Positions 1 through 10,051 of a DNA stretch of 40,012 nt are shown piece by piece. The notes under the pieces were generated by a model, which was not told where the DNA came from, made no database searches, and was given only the letters and a program-made list of their open reading frames with translations. The translations under genes were made by a program, and so were the position numbers. The stretch's first letter is position 1. Every line of letters starts with the position of its first letter. This DNA is from RGIG6178 sp045612885 (lineage in GTDB: Bacteria; Bacillota_I; Bacilli_A; RFN20; DUOF01): positions 1 through 40,012 of the forward strand of contig JAZKZZ010000025.1 in NCBI GenBank assembly GCA_045612885.1, read 5' to 3'.

Positions 1-1168
1 CTACATAATTATCTTGATTATTTTGATATACATTTAATAGTTTAGCATTAATAATTGTTTTAAAAATATCAATAACTTTTAATAATTCATCTCTAACCTC
101 ATCTGAGCTGCTATATTTAACTTTTGTAATGATATCTACATCGTTTGTTAAATTAATAAGTGGTTCGCTTAAATATTCCTCTAAAACAAAGTTAACGCCA
201 TCATCTACAATGCTCTTTAAAGTTAAAGTGTCAAATAACAATTCTAAAGCTGCTTCTATCTTATCCACTTTTATTTCTTCAAGATTCAAAGTATTAATAT
301 CAATATCATTGCTCAATAATTTGATTAGTCCTGAATCTTCAATATATACAGCTGCTACTAAAACTTTGCTTAAATCTTTTTCTACAGTTGTTTTTCCATC
401 TTCTGTTTTAATTTGAGTTAAGTATCCAGTTATAGATTCGCTCACTTTACTGTTAGTAACTTTACCAACAAAACTATCATTAAAGGTATCTAAATATTTA
501 ATAATTTCTTCATAATTTTTCAAATATTCAATCGAAGATAAATCCTTATTAACTGATGCATCTTTTGCATCTTTATATAGTCTTGTAATTACACCAATTG
601 GCATAAAAATAACGCTAGTAACAAGAGCCCATTGTGAACCCTTAATTAATCCTCCAGTTAATCTATGCTTATCCTTTTTATCTTTGATTTTCTTTCCTTT
701 TTCATTTCTAACTATACGATCGTTTTCATCTCTTACATATCTTGAATAATGGAATACAGTTCTAGAAATAATTGCTACTATTGAAATGTATATCCAATAT
801 ATTGGAAAAGACAAAGGTAACCCCACTAAAACAAGTACCATAAATATTACTAAAGAGAAAATAGCACGAGGATAAGTATCTATTAATTCTACCAATCCTG
901 GAATAGACTTAAATATATTGTTCTCTTCCGCAACTCCAGACATTAAACTTTCTATTGATTGACCATTAATAGTAATAGTTAAAGCACTATCACAAATTTT
1001 AGGAGCTAAAAAGAAAACTAGTAACAAATAAATCATTACATAACTAAATCTTATTAAACTCTTTCTTCTTCCTTTTATTAATCCATATAACATTCCCAAT
1101 AAAAATACCAACAAAAATAATAATAGTGGTCCCCACTTGATAATTGCAATAATATTTTCACTACTCAT
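1..1168 (-). CDS. CvpA-like multi-spanning membrane protein, 3' end missing
   Basis: The frame stays open from an ATG at 1168 to the window edge, giving 389 codons without a stop, so the C-terminus lies outside. The start is supported by GGGAGAG eight bases upstream. Residues 10-30 and 38-58 are membrane helices separated by a short basic loop (GLIKGRRKSLIRF); this GxxKG(R/K) hairpin resembles the N-terminus of CvpA/colicin V production-type proteins. Two more hydrophobic segments follow around 95-130, then a charged linker rich in Lys and Asp, another helix (~165-180), and a long acidic, helical, apparently soluble tail. The role is unknown. CvpA-family membership is inferred from the N-terminal pattern only. 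It is the last visible gene of the minus-strand block that begins with the giant surface protein. Confidence 0.72.
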   Translation of the reverse strand, partial: MSSENIIAIIKWGPLLLFLLVFLLGMLYGLIKGRRKSLIRFSYVMIYLLLVFFLAPKICDSALTITINGQSIESLMSGVAEENNIFKSIPGLVELIDTYPRAIFSLVIFMVLVLVGLPLSFPIYWIYISIVAIISRTVFHYSRYVRDENDRIVRNEKGKKIKDKKDKHRLTGGLIKGSQWALVTSVIFMPIGVITRLYKDAKDASVNKDLSSIEYLKNYEEIIKYLDTFNDSFVGKVTNSKVSESITGYLTQIKTEDGKTTVEKDLSKVLVAAVYIEDSGLIKLLSNDIDINTLNLEEIKVDKIEAALELLFDTLTLKSIVDDGVNFVLEEYLSEPLINLTNDVDIITKVKYSSSDEVRDELLKVIDIFKTIINAKLLNVYQNNQDNYV

Positions 1169-1249
1169 AGCATTCACTCTCCCATAGTTATTCTAATATA
1201 ATTATATACATTTTCATATGTCATAAACATAAATCGTTTAAAAAAGATG

Positions 1250-1285
1250 TATAAAAATAAAAAAAGTCAGTCTTTTAGACTGACT
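1250..1285 (-). terminator. Rho-independent terminator after the 144-residue gene
   Basis: Nine-base perfect stem (AGTCAGTCT, 1265-1273, pairing with AGACTGACT, 1277-1285) with a TTT loop. On the minus strand it is followed by a T-rich run (1253-1264). It sits directly after the stop codon at 1291. Confidence 0.85.
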
Positions 1286-1290
1286 ATTTA

Positions 1291-1725
1291 TTACCACAAG
1301 CTATGTCTTTTCTTAGCGTTTGGATCAACTATTCCTAATTCATCCATTATTTGTTTCAACACTGCATCACGGTTAGTAGTATCTCCCTCTACTAATTTAA
1401 TTAATTCTTCTTGTAATTCAGGAATTCTTTTAACCACAGTTATTAATGCTTCTTTGTTGTTATTATTTACGTCCTTATAATAGTGAACTTCTTGCAATTG
1501 AGCAAATATATCTCTAATAGCAGGTATTGCCGTTATGATATTATTTGTCAAATTTGTCATAAGTAAAGTAAATATTTCTAGAGTGTAATTATAATATGAA
1601 GATAATGAAGAGTTACTAGTAGCATGCTTTTCATCCTCTAATAACGTTTTAATATTAGGATAAATCTCGCTAATTTTAATAATTATTTGTTTAGTATTAT
1701 ACTTTTCTCCACCTGTTAGCATCAT
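1291..1725 (-). CDS. Unrecognised small helical protein
   Basis: 144 residues; I do not recognise a family. It has no signal peptide or membrane segment and is predicted from composition to be almost entirely alpha-helical, with an Asn/Ser-rich stretch near residues 37-47 and a basic C-terminus ending KKRHSLW. Either Met1 or Met2 can start; a GGGGG-type ribosome site lies about ten bases upstream of the first ATG. It follows the 347-residue gene with only 28 bases between and ends at a strong terminator, so the two are probably co-transcribed and may act together. Nothing in the sequence identifies a biochemical activity. Confidence 0.7.
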   Translation of the reverse strand: MMLTGGEKYNTKQIIIKISEIYPNIKTLLEDEKHATSNSSLSSYYNYTLEIFTLLMTNLTNNIITAIPAIRDIFAQLQEVHYYKDVNNNNKEALITVVKRIPELQEELIKLVEGDTTNRDAVLKQIMDELGIVDPNAKKRHSLW

Positions 1726-1753
1726 ATAAATTATACCCCCTTTATATAATAAC

Positions 1754-2797
1754 TTACGCTAAACTATTTTCAGTTTTTACTTCTCTTTTTTGGTTTTTTC
1801 TAGCTAAAGCATGTTCTAATGATCTAATAGTATATAATGATATATTATTTAAATCTTTAACATTATTAGCTCTTAGGACAACAGCAGGCCATGAATTCTC
1901 ATATTCACAATGACATACTGGATGAACCTTACTCTTACCTGTCGCAAAGAAGAATGCAGGCTTTAAACTTTGTTTCCCAACTTCATTTAATTTCTTATAT
2001 AAAATTTCATTATCCACAATTGTGTTACTCACAACAGCCTTATAATCATTTTTTAATATCTCTATTAAATCATTAGCAGAAATCATTTTTACAGTTTCTA
2101 ATTTTTTGTTGTTATAAACTGTAGCAACAGGATAAATCTTTGAATTTCTTTCTTTATCATCGTTATAGATTACATTTAAGATTACATTCACTGTAGATAC
2201 ATTACTAGCTCCAGATTTTTCTTTGAATAATTCATTAGTTTCAATTTCTATATATTTTCCTTCATTTCCAGGCAACTTTAATCCTACCTTAGTAAAATCT
2301 TCACTTGCTGTTCCTGAAAAGTTAATAACATCTTCAATCTTTGCTTCAAATGCATAACTACTACCAAATTGTTTATTAGGTACTCCAATTCCAGCTTCTG
2401 CAATATCTAAAGCTCTTCTAATACATGAACGAGCTTGTAGTGCCCATACTCTATATTTTTTATAATAATTAAATGGCTTATTTAATGAACTAGACTCAAA
2501 TACATCTCTTAATTCTTTAAAATAGTTATATGCAGGTGCAAGTTCAGAACTATCCAAATTAACTTGTCCCATATGATATAGATTCTTGTATAAAATCTTA
2601 CTATATCCTTCAACAATAATTGAAGCAAAACTTCCCCCTGAAAATTCAGTAGAAACACTACTTGAGATATCAGCAAGACTACTATTTACTCCTAAATCTG
2701 CAGATTTTAATATATTCTCACTGATTAATTTATCTTTTAAGTCGTCAATACCTTGCACGACTAATTTACCATAATATATACCTTTTTCGTTTAACAT
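1754..2797 (-). CDS. Unrecognised 347-residue cytoplasmic protein
   Basis: No signal peptide or transmembrane helix. The first ATG (2803) is only three bases from AAGGAG, so the second ATG at 2797, nine bases from it, is the better start. The N-terminal third is Ser/Gly-rich and helical; the middle contains a helical segment with KKYRVWALQARSCIRRALD; near the C-terminus a short Cys/His cluster (HPVCHCEYENSWPAVVLRA) precedes a helix and a basic tail. The Cys-x-Cys with neighbouring His could bind a metal, but that is only a guess. A promoter with 17-base spacing lies at 2820-2848. It is probably an operon with the 144-residue gene. I recognise no family. Confidence 0.72.
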   Translation of the reverse strand: MLNEKGIYYGKLVVQGIDDLKDKLISENILKSADLGVNSSLADISSSVSTEFSGGSFASIIVEGYSKILYKNLYHMGQVNLDSSELAPAYNYFKELRDVFESSSLNKPFNYYKKYRVWALQARSCIRRALDIAEAGIGVPNKQFGSSYAFEAKIEDVINFSGTASEDFTKVGLKLPGNEGKYIEIETNELFKEKSGASNVSTVNVILNVIYNDDKERNSKIYPVATVYNNKKLETVKMISANDLIEILKNDYKAVVSNTIVDNEILYKKLNEVGKQSLKPAFFFATGKSKVHPVCHCEYENSWPAVVLRANNVKDLNNISLYTIRSLEHALARKNQKREVKTENSLA

Positions 2798-2819
2798 TCC
2801 CATCTTCTCCTTAGCTATT

Positions 2820-2848
2820 AATATATCACATTAATGCATAATAAACAA
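2820..2848 (-). promoter_or_regulatory. Sigma-A-type promoter for the 347-residue gene
   Basis: On the minus strand TTGTTT (2843-2848) and TATATT (2820-2825) are separated by exactly 17 bases, about 22 bases before the start codon region. This suggests the downstream pair is transcribed independently of the giant surface-protein gene, which has no clear terminator of its own. Confidence 0.55.
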
Positions 2849-2885
2849 TTAAATTTTTAAATTTAGAACAAGCAACTTTATATTA

Positions 2886-5800
2886 TTAAATTGCACGAAC
2901 TCTTCTTCTGAATTTTATTATTAAAAACACAATCAATCCAACACCTAAAACGATTAAAATCGAACTTATAATTCCCTTTAGAACAGTATTATCTTTAGGA
3001 TTATTATTAGTGTCATTATTAGCTACATTATTGTTTTTAACAACCATAATGTAAGCGTAGTAATCATCTCCTATTTTTTCTAGAACATCCTCGTTATCAA
3101 TTCCTTCAATGATTGATTGTTCTAGTTTTATATAATCATTAACTAAATATGTCTCACCATTCATTTGATATGCAACATATTTAGAATTGCTATATGGATA
3201 GTTTACTAATAGATACACGTTGTCGTAAGAAGAAATAGAATTATTTTCTTTTAAATAGAAAGTAACTTTATTACCATCTAAATCAACTTTAACTAAAGAT
3301 GCAATATCATAGTTGTATCCTTTTTCATTATTCTCATTATCCATAATACTAAATTTATTTTCTTCTAATAAAGCAAATGTTTTAACACTCTCATTACCAT
3401 GAGTATCTTTTGCTACGATTCTATAGATTCCCTTACTAGATAAAGTATAGTGACCTAAATTCACATTAGAAGTCTCTTTTAATATTCCATCAACATATAT
3501 TTCGATTAATTCAATATTTTCATCAGTTACACTAATATCTACTGATTCTAGATAAATTGAAGCATTTTCAAACCCAACAATTGCTGGCGCTTTATTATCT
3601 AAAATCAATCTATATTTTTTGCTAACACTATTATTAGAAGTATCCTTAACTATAACTTCTACTTCATATACAACTCCATATACATCACTTTCAACAGTTA
3701 TAAACTCACCATTTTTAAGAGTATAACTATCATTAACTTTTATTTCTACAAAAACCCCATTAGAATCATCACTCGCATCTACATTAAATGATATTGAATT
3801 TCCCCTGATTTTATTATCTACATCATCTAATAAATCAATATTATTTACACTGACTTTGTTTAAAACAGGAAGAATCTCATCTTTTTTAATAAAAATTGTT
3901 ATCGTATAAGTAGCGGTATTTTCAGCGGAATCCTTAACACTTAACACTACACTATATTCTCCTGATTTATTAGAATCAATTCCATTTACAACTTCTCCAT
4001 TGTAAAGTACTTTAACCATTACATTATTAGTTAGTTCACCATCATAATCATCATACGCACTATAATCCACATTTATATTACTGCCTAATGGTAATGAAAG
4101 ACTACCACCATTATCTACATTGATATTATTTACCTTGACTTCGAATTCAGGTAATCCTGAATCTTTAAGAATTATTTCAAATATTTCTTCACATACATTA
4201 GCATAACCATCTTTTGCTACAAATTTTATTTTATAAGTTCCTAAATCATAGCCTTCTATAAATCTTAATCTTAAAGTACCGAATGATATTGATAAAGGAT
4301 AATTAGCTTTACTATCATCCATTCTTTGATCATATGTATCATACATTATGATTTCATAAGGCGTATATACAGTTCCATCTAAATCCAAAAATTGAGGCAA
4401 TTCAAATGCAAATTCCACATCAAGACCTATTTGATATCTTTTTTCTGTACCTTCTTTCAATACAGGAGGAGTTGTATCTTTAACTATAATAGTTTGAGTA
4501 TATGTTGTTGTTTGATTAGATGTATCTGTAAGTGTATATACAACAGTATAATCACCAACAGTATCAAACTTATAGTTAGTATAATCAATTTCATTACCAC
4601 CTATAGTAACTTTCAATACTAAATCTTGATTACTATCATGATTATCACTAATAAATACTTGAGCTAATCTTACAACTTCATTAACTTCTACTGTAGAAAC
4701 TACTTCACTTAAGCTTAAACTTGGTTTTTCATTATCTATACAAGTAATATTTATTTTGAATGTAGTGGCTTCATTACCTGCATTATCAAAATAATCTATT
4801 GTTATCTTTTTAGTTCCTTTAGTAATAGATTCTTCGTAAGAATTAAATATATTTCCATCTATTTTAAATTTAAATCTATTGTTTTTAATAATATTATTAA
4901 AATCTATTCCATCTACTTTTAATGATAGCGCATTCATAAGATAAGAATATGTTAAATCTCTTTGATAGTTAAATGCTATTTCATATTCATTAGCAATGTT
5001 ATCAAATTCTAAAGTAGAAGGAGTTTCACCCAACAAATCTAATTTAGACCCTATTGGAACCAAAGTAATTTGTGGAAGTTCATTATCTACTAATAATGTT
5101 ATTGGGGTTTCACCATTACGATTATTGATTGCTGTTATCGTAACGTTTCCTGAATATTGACTACCATTATGTTGATTCATGATTTCTAATAAAGATACAC
5201 CATATTGACTAATATCATCTGTCAAATCATCAAACATAACACTACCAGAAGCGTATGTTTTAGTTGTATTCATAGTTATTTTAATTGTGTGAATATCTGA
5301 ACCACTAACTTTTACATATACTTTAGAGGCATTACTAGTATTGTAGGCAAATGAATTATCTAATATCTTAAAATAATCACCATTATATTCATAATAAACA
5401 TCTATAACAGGATTGTTTGCAGTTGCAGAATATATAGTAACAGTTGCTTTATTTCCTAATACATCTGTTACTTCAATATTGTACTTGCCAGTACTTAAAG
5501 TATAATTACACTCATTATTCAAACATGTAATTGCAGTTCCATCAACTTTAACTTCTCTAATATCAATATTCTTATACCTAGATACATTGAATGCACTTGT
5601 ATTAACGGTAGAAACCTCTTCTCCATCTTCAACAACAATCATTTGATTACTATCATTTTTATATTTAATAATTGATGATTCTATTATGTTAGTAAATTCT
5701 CGTACTTTAAATAATTCCACATTACTACTATCATCTGAAAGTAATACATATAATGCATACACTACATTATTTTTTAATCTACGCTTGGTATTATAATTTG

Positions 5801-8800
5801 CCTCTAAAACAACATCAGCTAGATATACATTATTTTCAACTTCTTCTTTATATGCTACTTCTCCATAAACACCACAACCATTAGTATCAACAGTCGATCC
5901 ATAACATGTTTTATACAGTTCATAGAATTTAGAAGTGTTCATAGTATTAACCTTAGATTTATCTACAACAAGATAATAGAAAGTATCACTTAAATTAAGA
6001 TCACTTGCCAAAAATTTAAAACTAAATTTTTCCCCAGAAACAGATGAAATATAATCAGGATTAGTATCTTCACTTAAGTACCCCCATGTTGGATTATCTA
6101 AGTCTGGAGCCGCTACATTTATTCTTGGCAATTCATTTGTTTCTGCTTCTTTAACTAAAATATTATTAACTTTAACTAAAATGATATATGTATATCCCTT
6201 AGCAAAAGTTTGAGATATAGTGGCATTGCTTTCCACATAACTCCCTGATTTATAACATTTTACTGTTCTACCTGTTGTACAAACATTATTGCGTGCAACT
6301 TCGATATCATTAGGACTTATTTGTTCAGTTGTATAAGCAAATACTAAATATTTATAATCCTCAACTATATGTATAGAAGAATCAAAAGGACTAATATATA
6401 ATTCATATCTAATATCATATGTTGCCTTAGAAAGTTCATTAAATTCAATAACTGGAGATATAGTAGTGAATACTTTTTCATTTCTATTTCCTGCAGAATC
6501 TATTAAAACCATAGTATACTTTGTTAATAAAGTGTTAAATGAATAAGTAGAATCAATATCTGTCTCTACTCCATCTAAAACAACCTTTACTATATTATCT
6601 TCATATCCATTAATTTTAACTGTATAAGAACCATTATTTGATGTATTCTCAACAATAATATTTTCAAATGTAGGATTAATAGTATCTATTCCGATTTGAA
6701 CATTTTTTACATACTTATTACCTATTTTATCAGTTAAGATTAACTTTAAAGATACAACATCATAAACATTTCTAAGTCCATATATATCTTTGTTAAAGCT
6801 AAAGGTATCGCTAAGTAATGAACTAGATGCAGATATAACGTTTGTAACTTTAAGTTCAATATCAAATTTATTTAACAATCCTTCAGCATTTTTGTAATCG
6901 ATACTTACATAGTTATAATAATTATCACTAATCATTTCATTATCCATATCACTAATATCAATATCATTAATTTTAATTTCTAAATCACCCAACTCAAACT
7001 CATTTCTTAAAATGAATTTATTTGGATATGTTTGGATGTCAGATTGATTTATACCATCTGAAACAAAATATCTCAACGTATGTATTCCAATTTCTGATGG
7101 TGCATCTATTATTAAAGATCCACTACATAATTTTATGAATTTATCCTTTGCTAAAGAATCATCGAATGTATAATGAACACACAACTCGTCTCCGCCAGTT
7201 CCATCGTTTAATTCAAACTCGATAGCACTAGTATAATTATTGTAATAGTAACTATCATTCAACATAACTAAATTACTACTCATTATTGTATTCTCAACAG
7301 AAGGAACCCTAGTATTAATAATAACATTGAATTCTGCTCTGTTATTTCTTTGACCATTAGTTAAAATGATATTTCCTTTTACTATTATTACGTTTATCAC
7401 ATTATCTTGTGCATCAGAATCATATTGACAATAAACAAAATTATCTGATTCTTTAGCACAAATCATTTTATTTGAACTAGCATAATAGTCGCTAAATTCC
7501 TCAACAGCAATATCATGCAATTTTATCTTATTTTCAGCAGGGTTAGTTATAACCATTTTTTCATCAATAACTTCACCTTGAGGCGATATTGCTAAATCAA
7601 AATAAGTATTTAAATATACACTTAGATTTTTTGTATATACTTTAATATACTGATCAGTATCATTATCCTTCCTATACAACTCTATTTTTGATAAATATGT
7701 ACCAGACTTCATTGACTCTGTCACTACATAAGAAACACTATTAACAACACTTGTATTAGTATATTTTTTTTCTGTTACTGTTCCTTCTGGAGAAGTTATA
7801 TATAAAATTATTTTTTCATAAATTATAGCTGACTTCATTGAAATATCAACTGTAACTGTTTCTCCATAATAGTAATAATCTCTATCTGTTGTAATATCTT
7901 CAATCGAAGATACCAACTCAATTTGTTCATTTACAAAACTGATTCCTGTATTTGAACTGGAATTATACGTTTTAGAATTTCCATACTTGTCGATGATTGT
8001 TCCAGTCAATCCTACAAGTTCAACCTTTCCATTACCTGATAGTTGTACGGAAATAGTCAATTGATCTGAATTGTTAGGACTGCAATTGCATTGAATTGGA
8101 ATTTCTTTATCTGCTATCTTGAAATACAAATAATCAATAGTTAATGTACTTTTTGAATCTGTAGTCACAAATTTTACAGGGACATCATAAACATCATATA
8201 ATACACTAACGGGTTCATTATTACCATTTAATGGTTGAATGACACCAGCACTTATCACCTTTGGTTTCACTGTAGCTATAGTCACTTTATGATTCAAGCC
8301 AGATACTATATCCTTATTTTCTTCTACATTTGCACCATATTTATCCTTAACACCACTTAATTGTATTCCAGTAATTACGTATACAACCTCTCTATCATCG
8401 ATTGGTAATGTATTAATTAAATTTATTGTAGCAGTATTACTATTGTTAAATTGTACAATAACTGGATCAATAGATTCATAAGGATGATTAATCTTCAATG
8501 TCATTTTACCAGAAATTTTAAATGGTAGAGTTACCTTTAAATTTAAAGGTCTCTTATTTATAGAGTCTTGAATATTATAATAGCACTCACTATTGCTATC
8601 ATCAGCTTTACAGTTAAACTGATTTGAAATCTGAATATTTACTTGAGCATTATCTAGTGCATCCAATAAGAATGTCGAATGCGATCTATCATATGGAACT
8701 TTTCCATCATAAGATCCACTCACTTTATAATAATTAACAGTTTGATTATAATCTTTCCATGCTCCATAAATGTAAAAAGGTCTTGTTCTATACTGAAACT

Positions 8801-9254
8801 TAAATGAAATATAAATGTTATTATTAGTATTGGCAAGAGAAAATTCATCAAGCATGTTTTTTATATTTAAAACAACTAAATCAACATATTTTGCATCTAC
8901 ATCCAAATAATCAGGTTTTTGCCCATTTGTAATTGAAGCAACATATTTAGTATCCGTACCAGAAAAGTTTTTAGATTCACTTCCCACTTCAACAGTTACA
9001 TATTCTATTTTTAAAAGATGATTAGGATCGATTTGCCTACCAGCACCATTATTATAAGCATATACCTTTAATTGTTCGCGTATTACAATATTTCCATCTG
9101 AATCGTATTCGCTTGTTCCTAATGCAACAATATCTTCAAAATATAAATCTGTAGAACCCGCACTTACTTTTTGTCCTCCAAAAAATAAAAACGCCATTAC
9201 AAAAGAAAAAGAAATAAGCAATTTTTTTATAATTTTCCAATTTTTAATTCTCAT
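2886..9254 (-). CDS. Giant secreted, membrane-anchored surface protein with Ig-like repeats
   Basis: 2122 residues from the ATG at 9254, which has AGGGAG eight bases upstream; an upstream GTG at 9263 lies inside that ribosome site and is unlikely. Residues 1-33 form a signal peptide (basic start, hydrophobic core, VSAG). The body is beta-rich and Asn/Asp/Thr-rich, with repeated modules of the bacterial Ig-like/DUF5011 kind: about 1505-1592 (ending DTTPPVLKEG), 1696-1794 (with SGEYSVVLSVKDSAENTATY) and 1795-1894, plus a KDTHGNES module near 1950. The C-terminus is a single membrane helix (about 2095-2115) followed by FRRRVRAI. I see no LPxTG sortase motif, so anchoring is by the helix. It is likely an adhesin or surface scaffold; the ligand cannot be told from sequence. 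Confidence 0.88.
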   Translation of the reverse strand: MRIKNWKIIKKLLISFSFVMAFLFFGGQKVSAGSTDLYFEDIVALGTSEYDSDGNIVIREQLKVYAYNNGAGRQIDPNHLLKIEYVTVEVGSESKNFSGTDTKYVASITNGQKPDYLDVDAKYVDLVVLNIKNMLDEFSLANTNNNIYISFKFQYRTRPFYIYGAWKDYNQTVNYYKVSGSYDGKVPYDRSHSTFLLDALDNAQVNIQISNQFNCKADDSNSECYYNIQDSINKRPLNLKVTLPFKISGKMTLKINHPYESIDPVIVQFNNSNTATINLINTLPIDDREVVYVITGIQLSGVKDKYGANVEENKDIVSGLNHKVTIATVKPKVISAGVIQPLNGNNEPVSVLYDVYDVPVKFVTTDSKSTLTIDYLYFKIADKEIPIQCNCSPNNSDQLTISVQLSGNGKVELVGLTGTIIDKYGNSKTYNSSSNTGISFVNEQIELVSSIEDITTDRDYYYYGETVTVDISMKSAIIYEKIILYITSPEGTVTEKKYTNTSVVNSVSYVVTESMKSGTYLSKIELYRKDNDTDQYIKVYTKNLSVYLNTYFDLAISPQGEVIDEKMVITNPAENKIKLHDIAVEEFSDYYASSNKMICAKESDNFVYCQYDSDAQDNVINVIIVKGNIILTNGQRNNRAEFNVIINTRVPSVENTIMSSNLVMLNDSYYYNNYTSAIEFELNDGTGGDELCVHYTFDDSLAKDKFIKLCSGSLIIDAPSEIGIHTLRYFVSDGINQSDIQTYPNKFILRNEFELGDLEIKINDIDISDMDNEMISDNYYNYVSIDYKNAEGLLNKFDIELKVTNVISASSSLLSDTFSFNKDIYGLRNVYDVVSLKLILTDKIGNKYVKNVQIGIDTINPTFENIIVENTSNNGSYTVKINGYEDNIVKVVLDGVETDIDSTYSFNTLLTKYTMVLIDSAGNRNEKVFTTISPVIEFNELSKATYDIRYELYISPFDSSIHIVEDYKYLVFAYTTEQISPNDIEVARNNVCTTGRTVKCYKSGSYVESNATISQTFAKGYTYIILVKVNNILVKEAETNELPRINVAAPDLDNPTWGYLSEDTNPDYISSVSGEKFSFKFLASDLNLSDTFYYLVVDKSKVNTMNTSKFYELYKTCYGSTVDTNGCGVYGEVAYKEEVENNVYLADVVLEANYNTKRRLKNNVVYALYVLLSDDSSNVELFKVREFTNIIESSIIKYKNDSNQMIVVEDGEEVSTVNTSAFNVSRYKNIDIREVKVDGTAITCLNNECNYTLSTGKYNIEVTDVLGNKATVTIYSATANNPVIDVYYEYNGDYFKILDNSFAYNTSNASKVYVKVSGSDIHTIKITMNTTKTYASGSVMFDDLTDDISQYGVSLLEIMNQHNGSQYSGNVTITAINNRNGETPITLLVDNELPQITLVPIGSKLDLLGETPSTLEFDNIANEYEIAFNYQRDLTYSYLMNALSLKVDGIDFNNIIKNNRFKFKIDGNIFNSYEESITKGTKKITIDYFDNAGNEATTFKINITCIDNEKPSLSLSEVVSTVEVNEVVRLAQVFISDNHDSNQDLVLKVTIGGNEIDYTNYKFDTVGDYTVVYTLTDTSNQTTTYTQTIIVKDTTPPVLKEGTEKRYQIGLDVEFAFELPQFLDLDGTVYTPYEIIMYDTYDQRMDDSKANYPLSISFGTLRLRFIEGYDLGTYKIKFVAKDGYANVCEEIFEIILKDSGLPEFEVKVNNINVDNGGSLSLPLGSNINVDYSAYDDYDGELTNNVMVKVLYNGEVVNGIDSNKSGEYSVVLSVKDSAENTATYTITIFIKKDEILPVLNKVSVNNIDLLDDVDNKIRGNSISFNVDASDDSNGVFVEIKVNDSYTLKNGEFITVESDVYGVVYEVEVIVKDTSNNSVSKKYRLILDNKAPAIVGFENASIYLESVDISVTDENIELIEIYVDGILKETSNVNLGHYTLSSKGIYRIVAKDTHGNESVKTFALLEENKFSIMDNENNEKGYNYDIASLVKVDLDGNKVTFYLKENNSISSYDNVYLLVNYPYSNSKYVAYQMNGETYLVNDYIKLEQSIIEGIDNEDVLEKIGDDYYAYIMVVKNNNVANNDTNNNPKDNTVLKGIISSILIVLGVGLIVFLIIKFRRRVRAI

Positions 9255-9373
9255 AGACAACACTCCCTAAATAAATAATACTATAAGTATTATATCATTG
9301 CAAACAAATAAAAAGTTATACACAATAAAAATTTTTACTTTTTTTGACAAAAAATTTACATCGTTTTCTTAAT

Positions 9374-9397
9374 TTGTTACGATAAATTATGTAACAA
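9374..9397. promoter_or_regulatory. Perfect inverted repeat before the 203-residue gene
   Basis: TTGTTAC (9374-9380) and GTAACAA (9391-9397) are perfect 7-base arms around a 10-base AT spacer. It lies between a TTGACA (9344-9349) and the GGAGG ribosome site (9401-9405), where a repressor operator or a 5' leader hairpin would sit. No -10 box of comparable quality is visible at 17 bases from the TTGACA. Confidence 0.5.
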
Positions 9398-9411
9398 CAT
9401 GGAGGCAGTTT

Positions 9412-10023
9412 ATGGAATACGAATTATTACAAGAGATTGATGCTCATTATTTAATTGAATATCTTAGTGATTTAAATAATACTATTACTGGATGGAAAGA
9501 TAAAATTACAGAAGTTTATAATGATTATATGGAGCTAACTGAATATGACAGTGAAAATGAATATCAAATTGAAAATAAAAGAGAAATTTTCAACGAGTTT
9601 TCAAAAGAGTACTATCACGAAGTTTATAATAAAATGAAAAGAACAAAATTAGAAATATGTTCAATTTACGAATATATTATACGAGATAAAATGTTTCTTG
9701 AGATGATAAGCGATAAAGAACTTATAACGTATTTTAGAGAATGTGCTACAATTAGTGAAGATATCATTAAAAATGTAGTTCAAATGAGACAATTAAATAT
9801 CTCGGATAGAAATGTAAAAGAATATAAAAAAGGATATCAATATAACTTATTAGATATTAGTGATAATTTCTATGAAAGTTATAATGATGAAATTGAAAGT
9901 TTATATTTTGAAGATGCAATCGATTGTTATAAAACCGTAAACAAAGAATTAAAGAAAGCCGTTAAAGGTACATTAACTTTAAAGAAAATGATAAAAAACA
10001 AAACAATTACATATAGACAATAA
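9412..10023 (+). CDS. Unrecognised 203-residue acidic helical protein
   Basis: Strong ribosome site (GGAGG, 9401-9405) and a clear terminator just after the stop. The protein is soluble, very rich in Glu, Asp, Tyr, Asn and Lys, and appears wholly helical, with possible coiled-coil character in residues 20-75. The last 35 residues switch to strongly basic (Lys-rich), giving an acidic body with a basic tail. It has no signal peptide or membrane segment. It is monocistronic, divergent from the giant surface-protein gene and preceded by a perfect inverted repeat. I recognise no family and assign no function. Confidence 0.72.
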   Translation: MEYELLQEIDAHYLIEYLSDLNNTITGWKDKITEVYNDYMELTEYDSENEYQIENKREIFNEFSKEYYHEVYNKMKRTKLEICSIYEYIIRDKMFLEMISDKELITYFRECATISEDIIKNVVQMRQLNISDRNVKEYKKGYQYNLLDISDNFYESYNDEIESLYFEDAIDCYKTVNKELKKAVKGTLTLKKMIKNKTITYRQ

Positions 10024-10051
10024 AAAAAGAGAAAGTTCGCTTTCTCTTTTT
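10024..10051. terminator. Bidirectional terminator with TTCG tetraloop
   Basis: Twelve-base stem (10024-10035 with 10040-10051) closed by a TTCG loop. T-rich stretches lie on both sides, so it can serve the 203-residue gene on the plus strand and the Nudix gene on the minus strand; it overlaps the latter's stop codon. Confidence 0.88.

Noticed and set aside
2886..2990. LPxTG sortase signal at the C-terminus of the giant surface protein
   Set aside because: No LPxTG-like sequence precedes the membrane helix; only a helix and a basic tail are present.
9255..9263. Upstream GTG/TTG starts, as also seen near 13896, 23831, 34176 and 38645
   Set aside because: In each case the GTG or TTG lies inside the Shine-Dalgarno sequence (for example AGGTG), so the following ATG at 5-9 bases was chosen.
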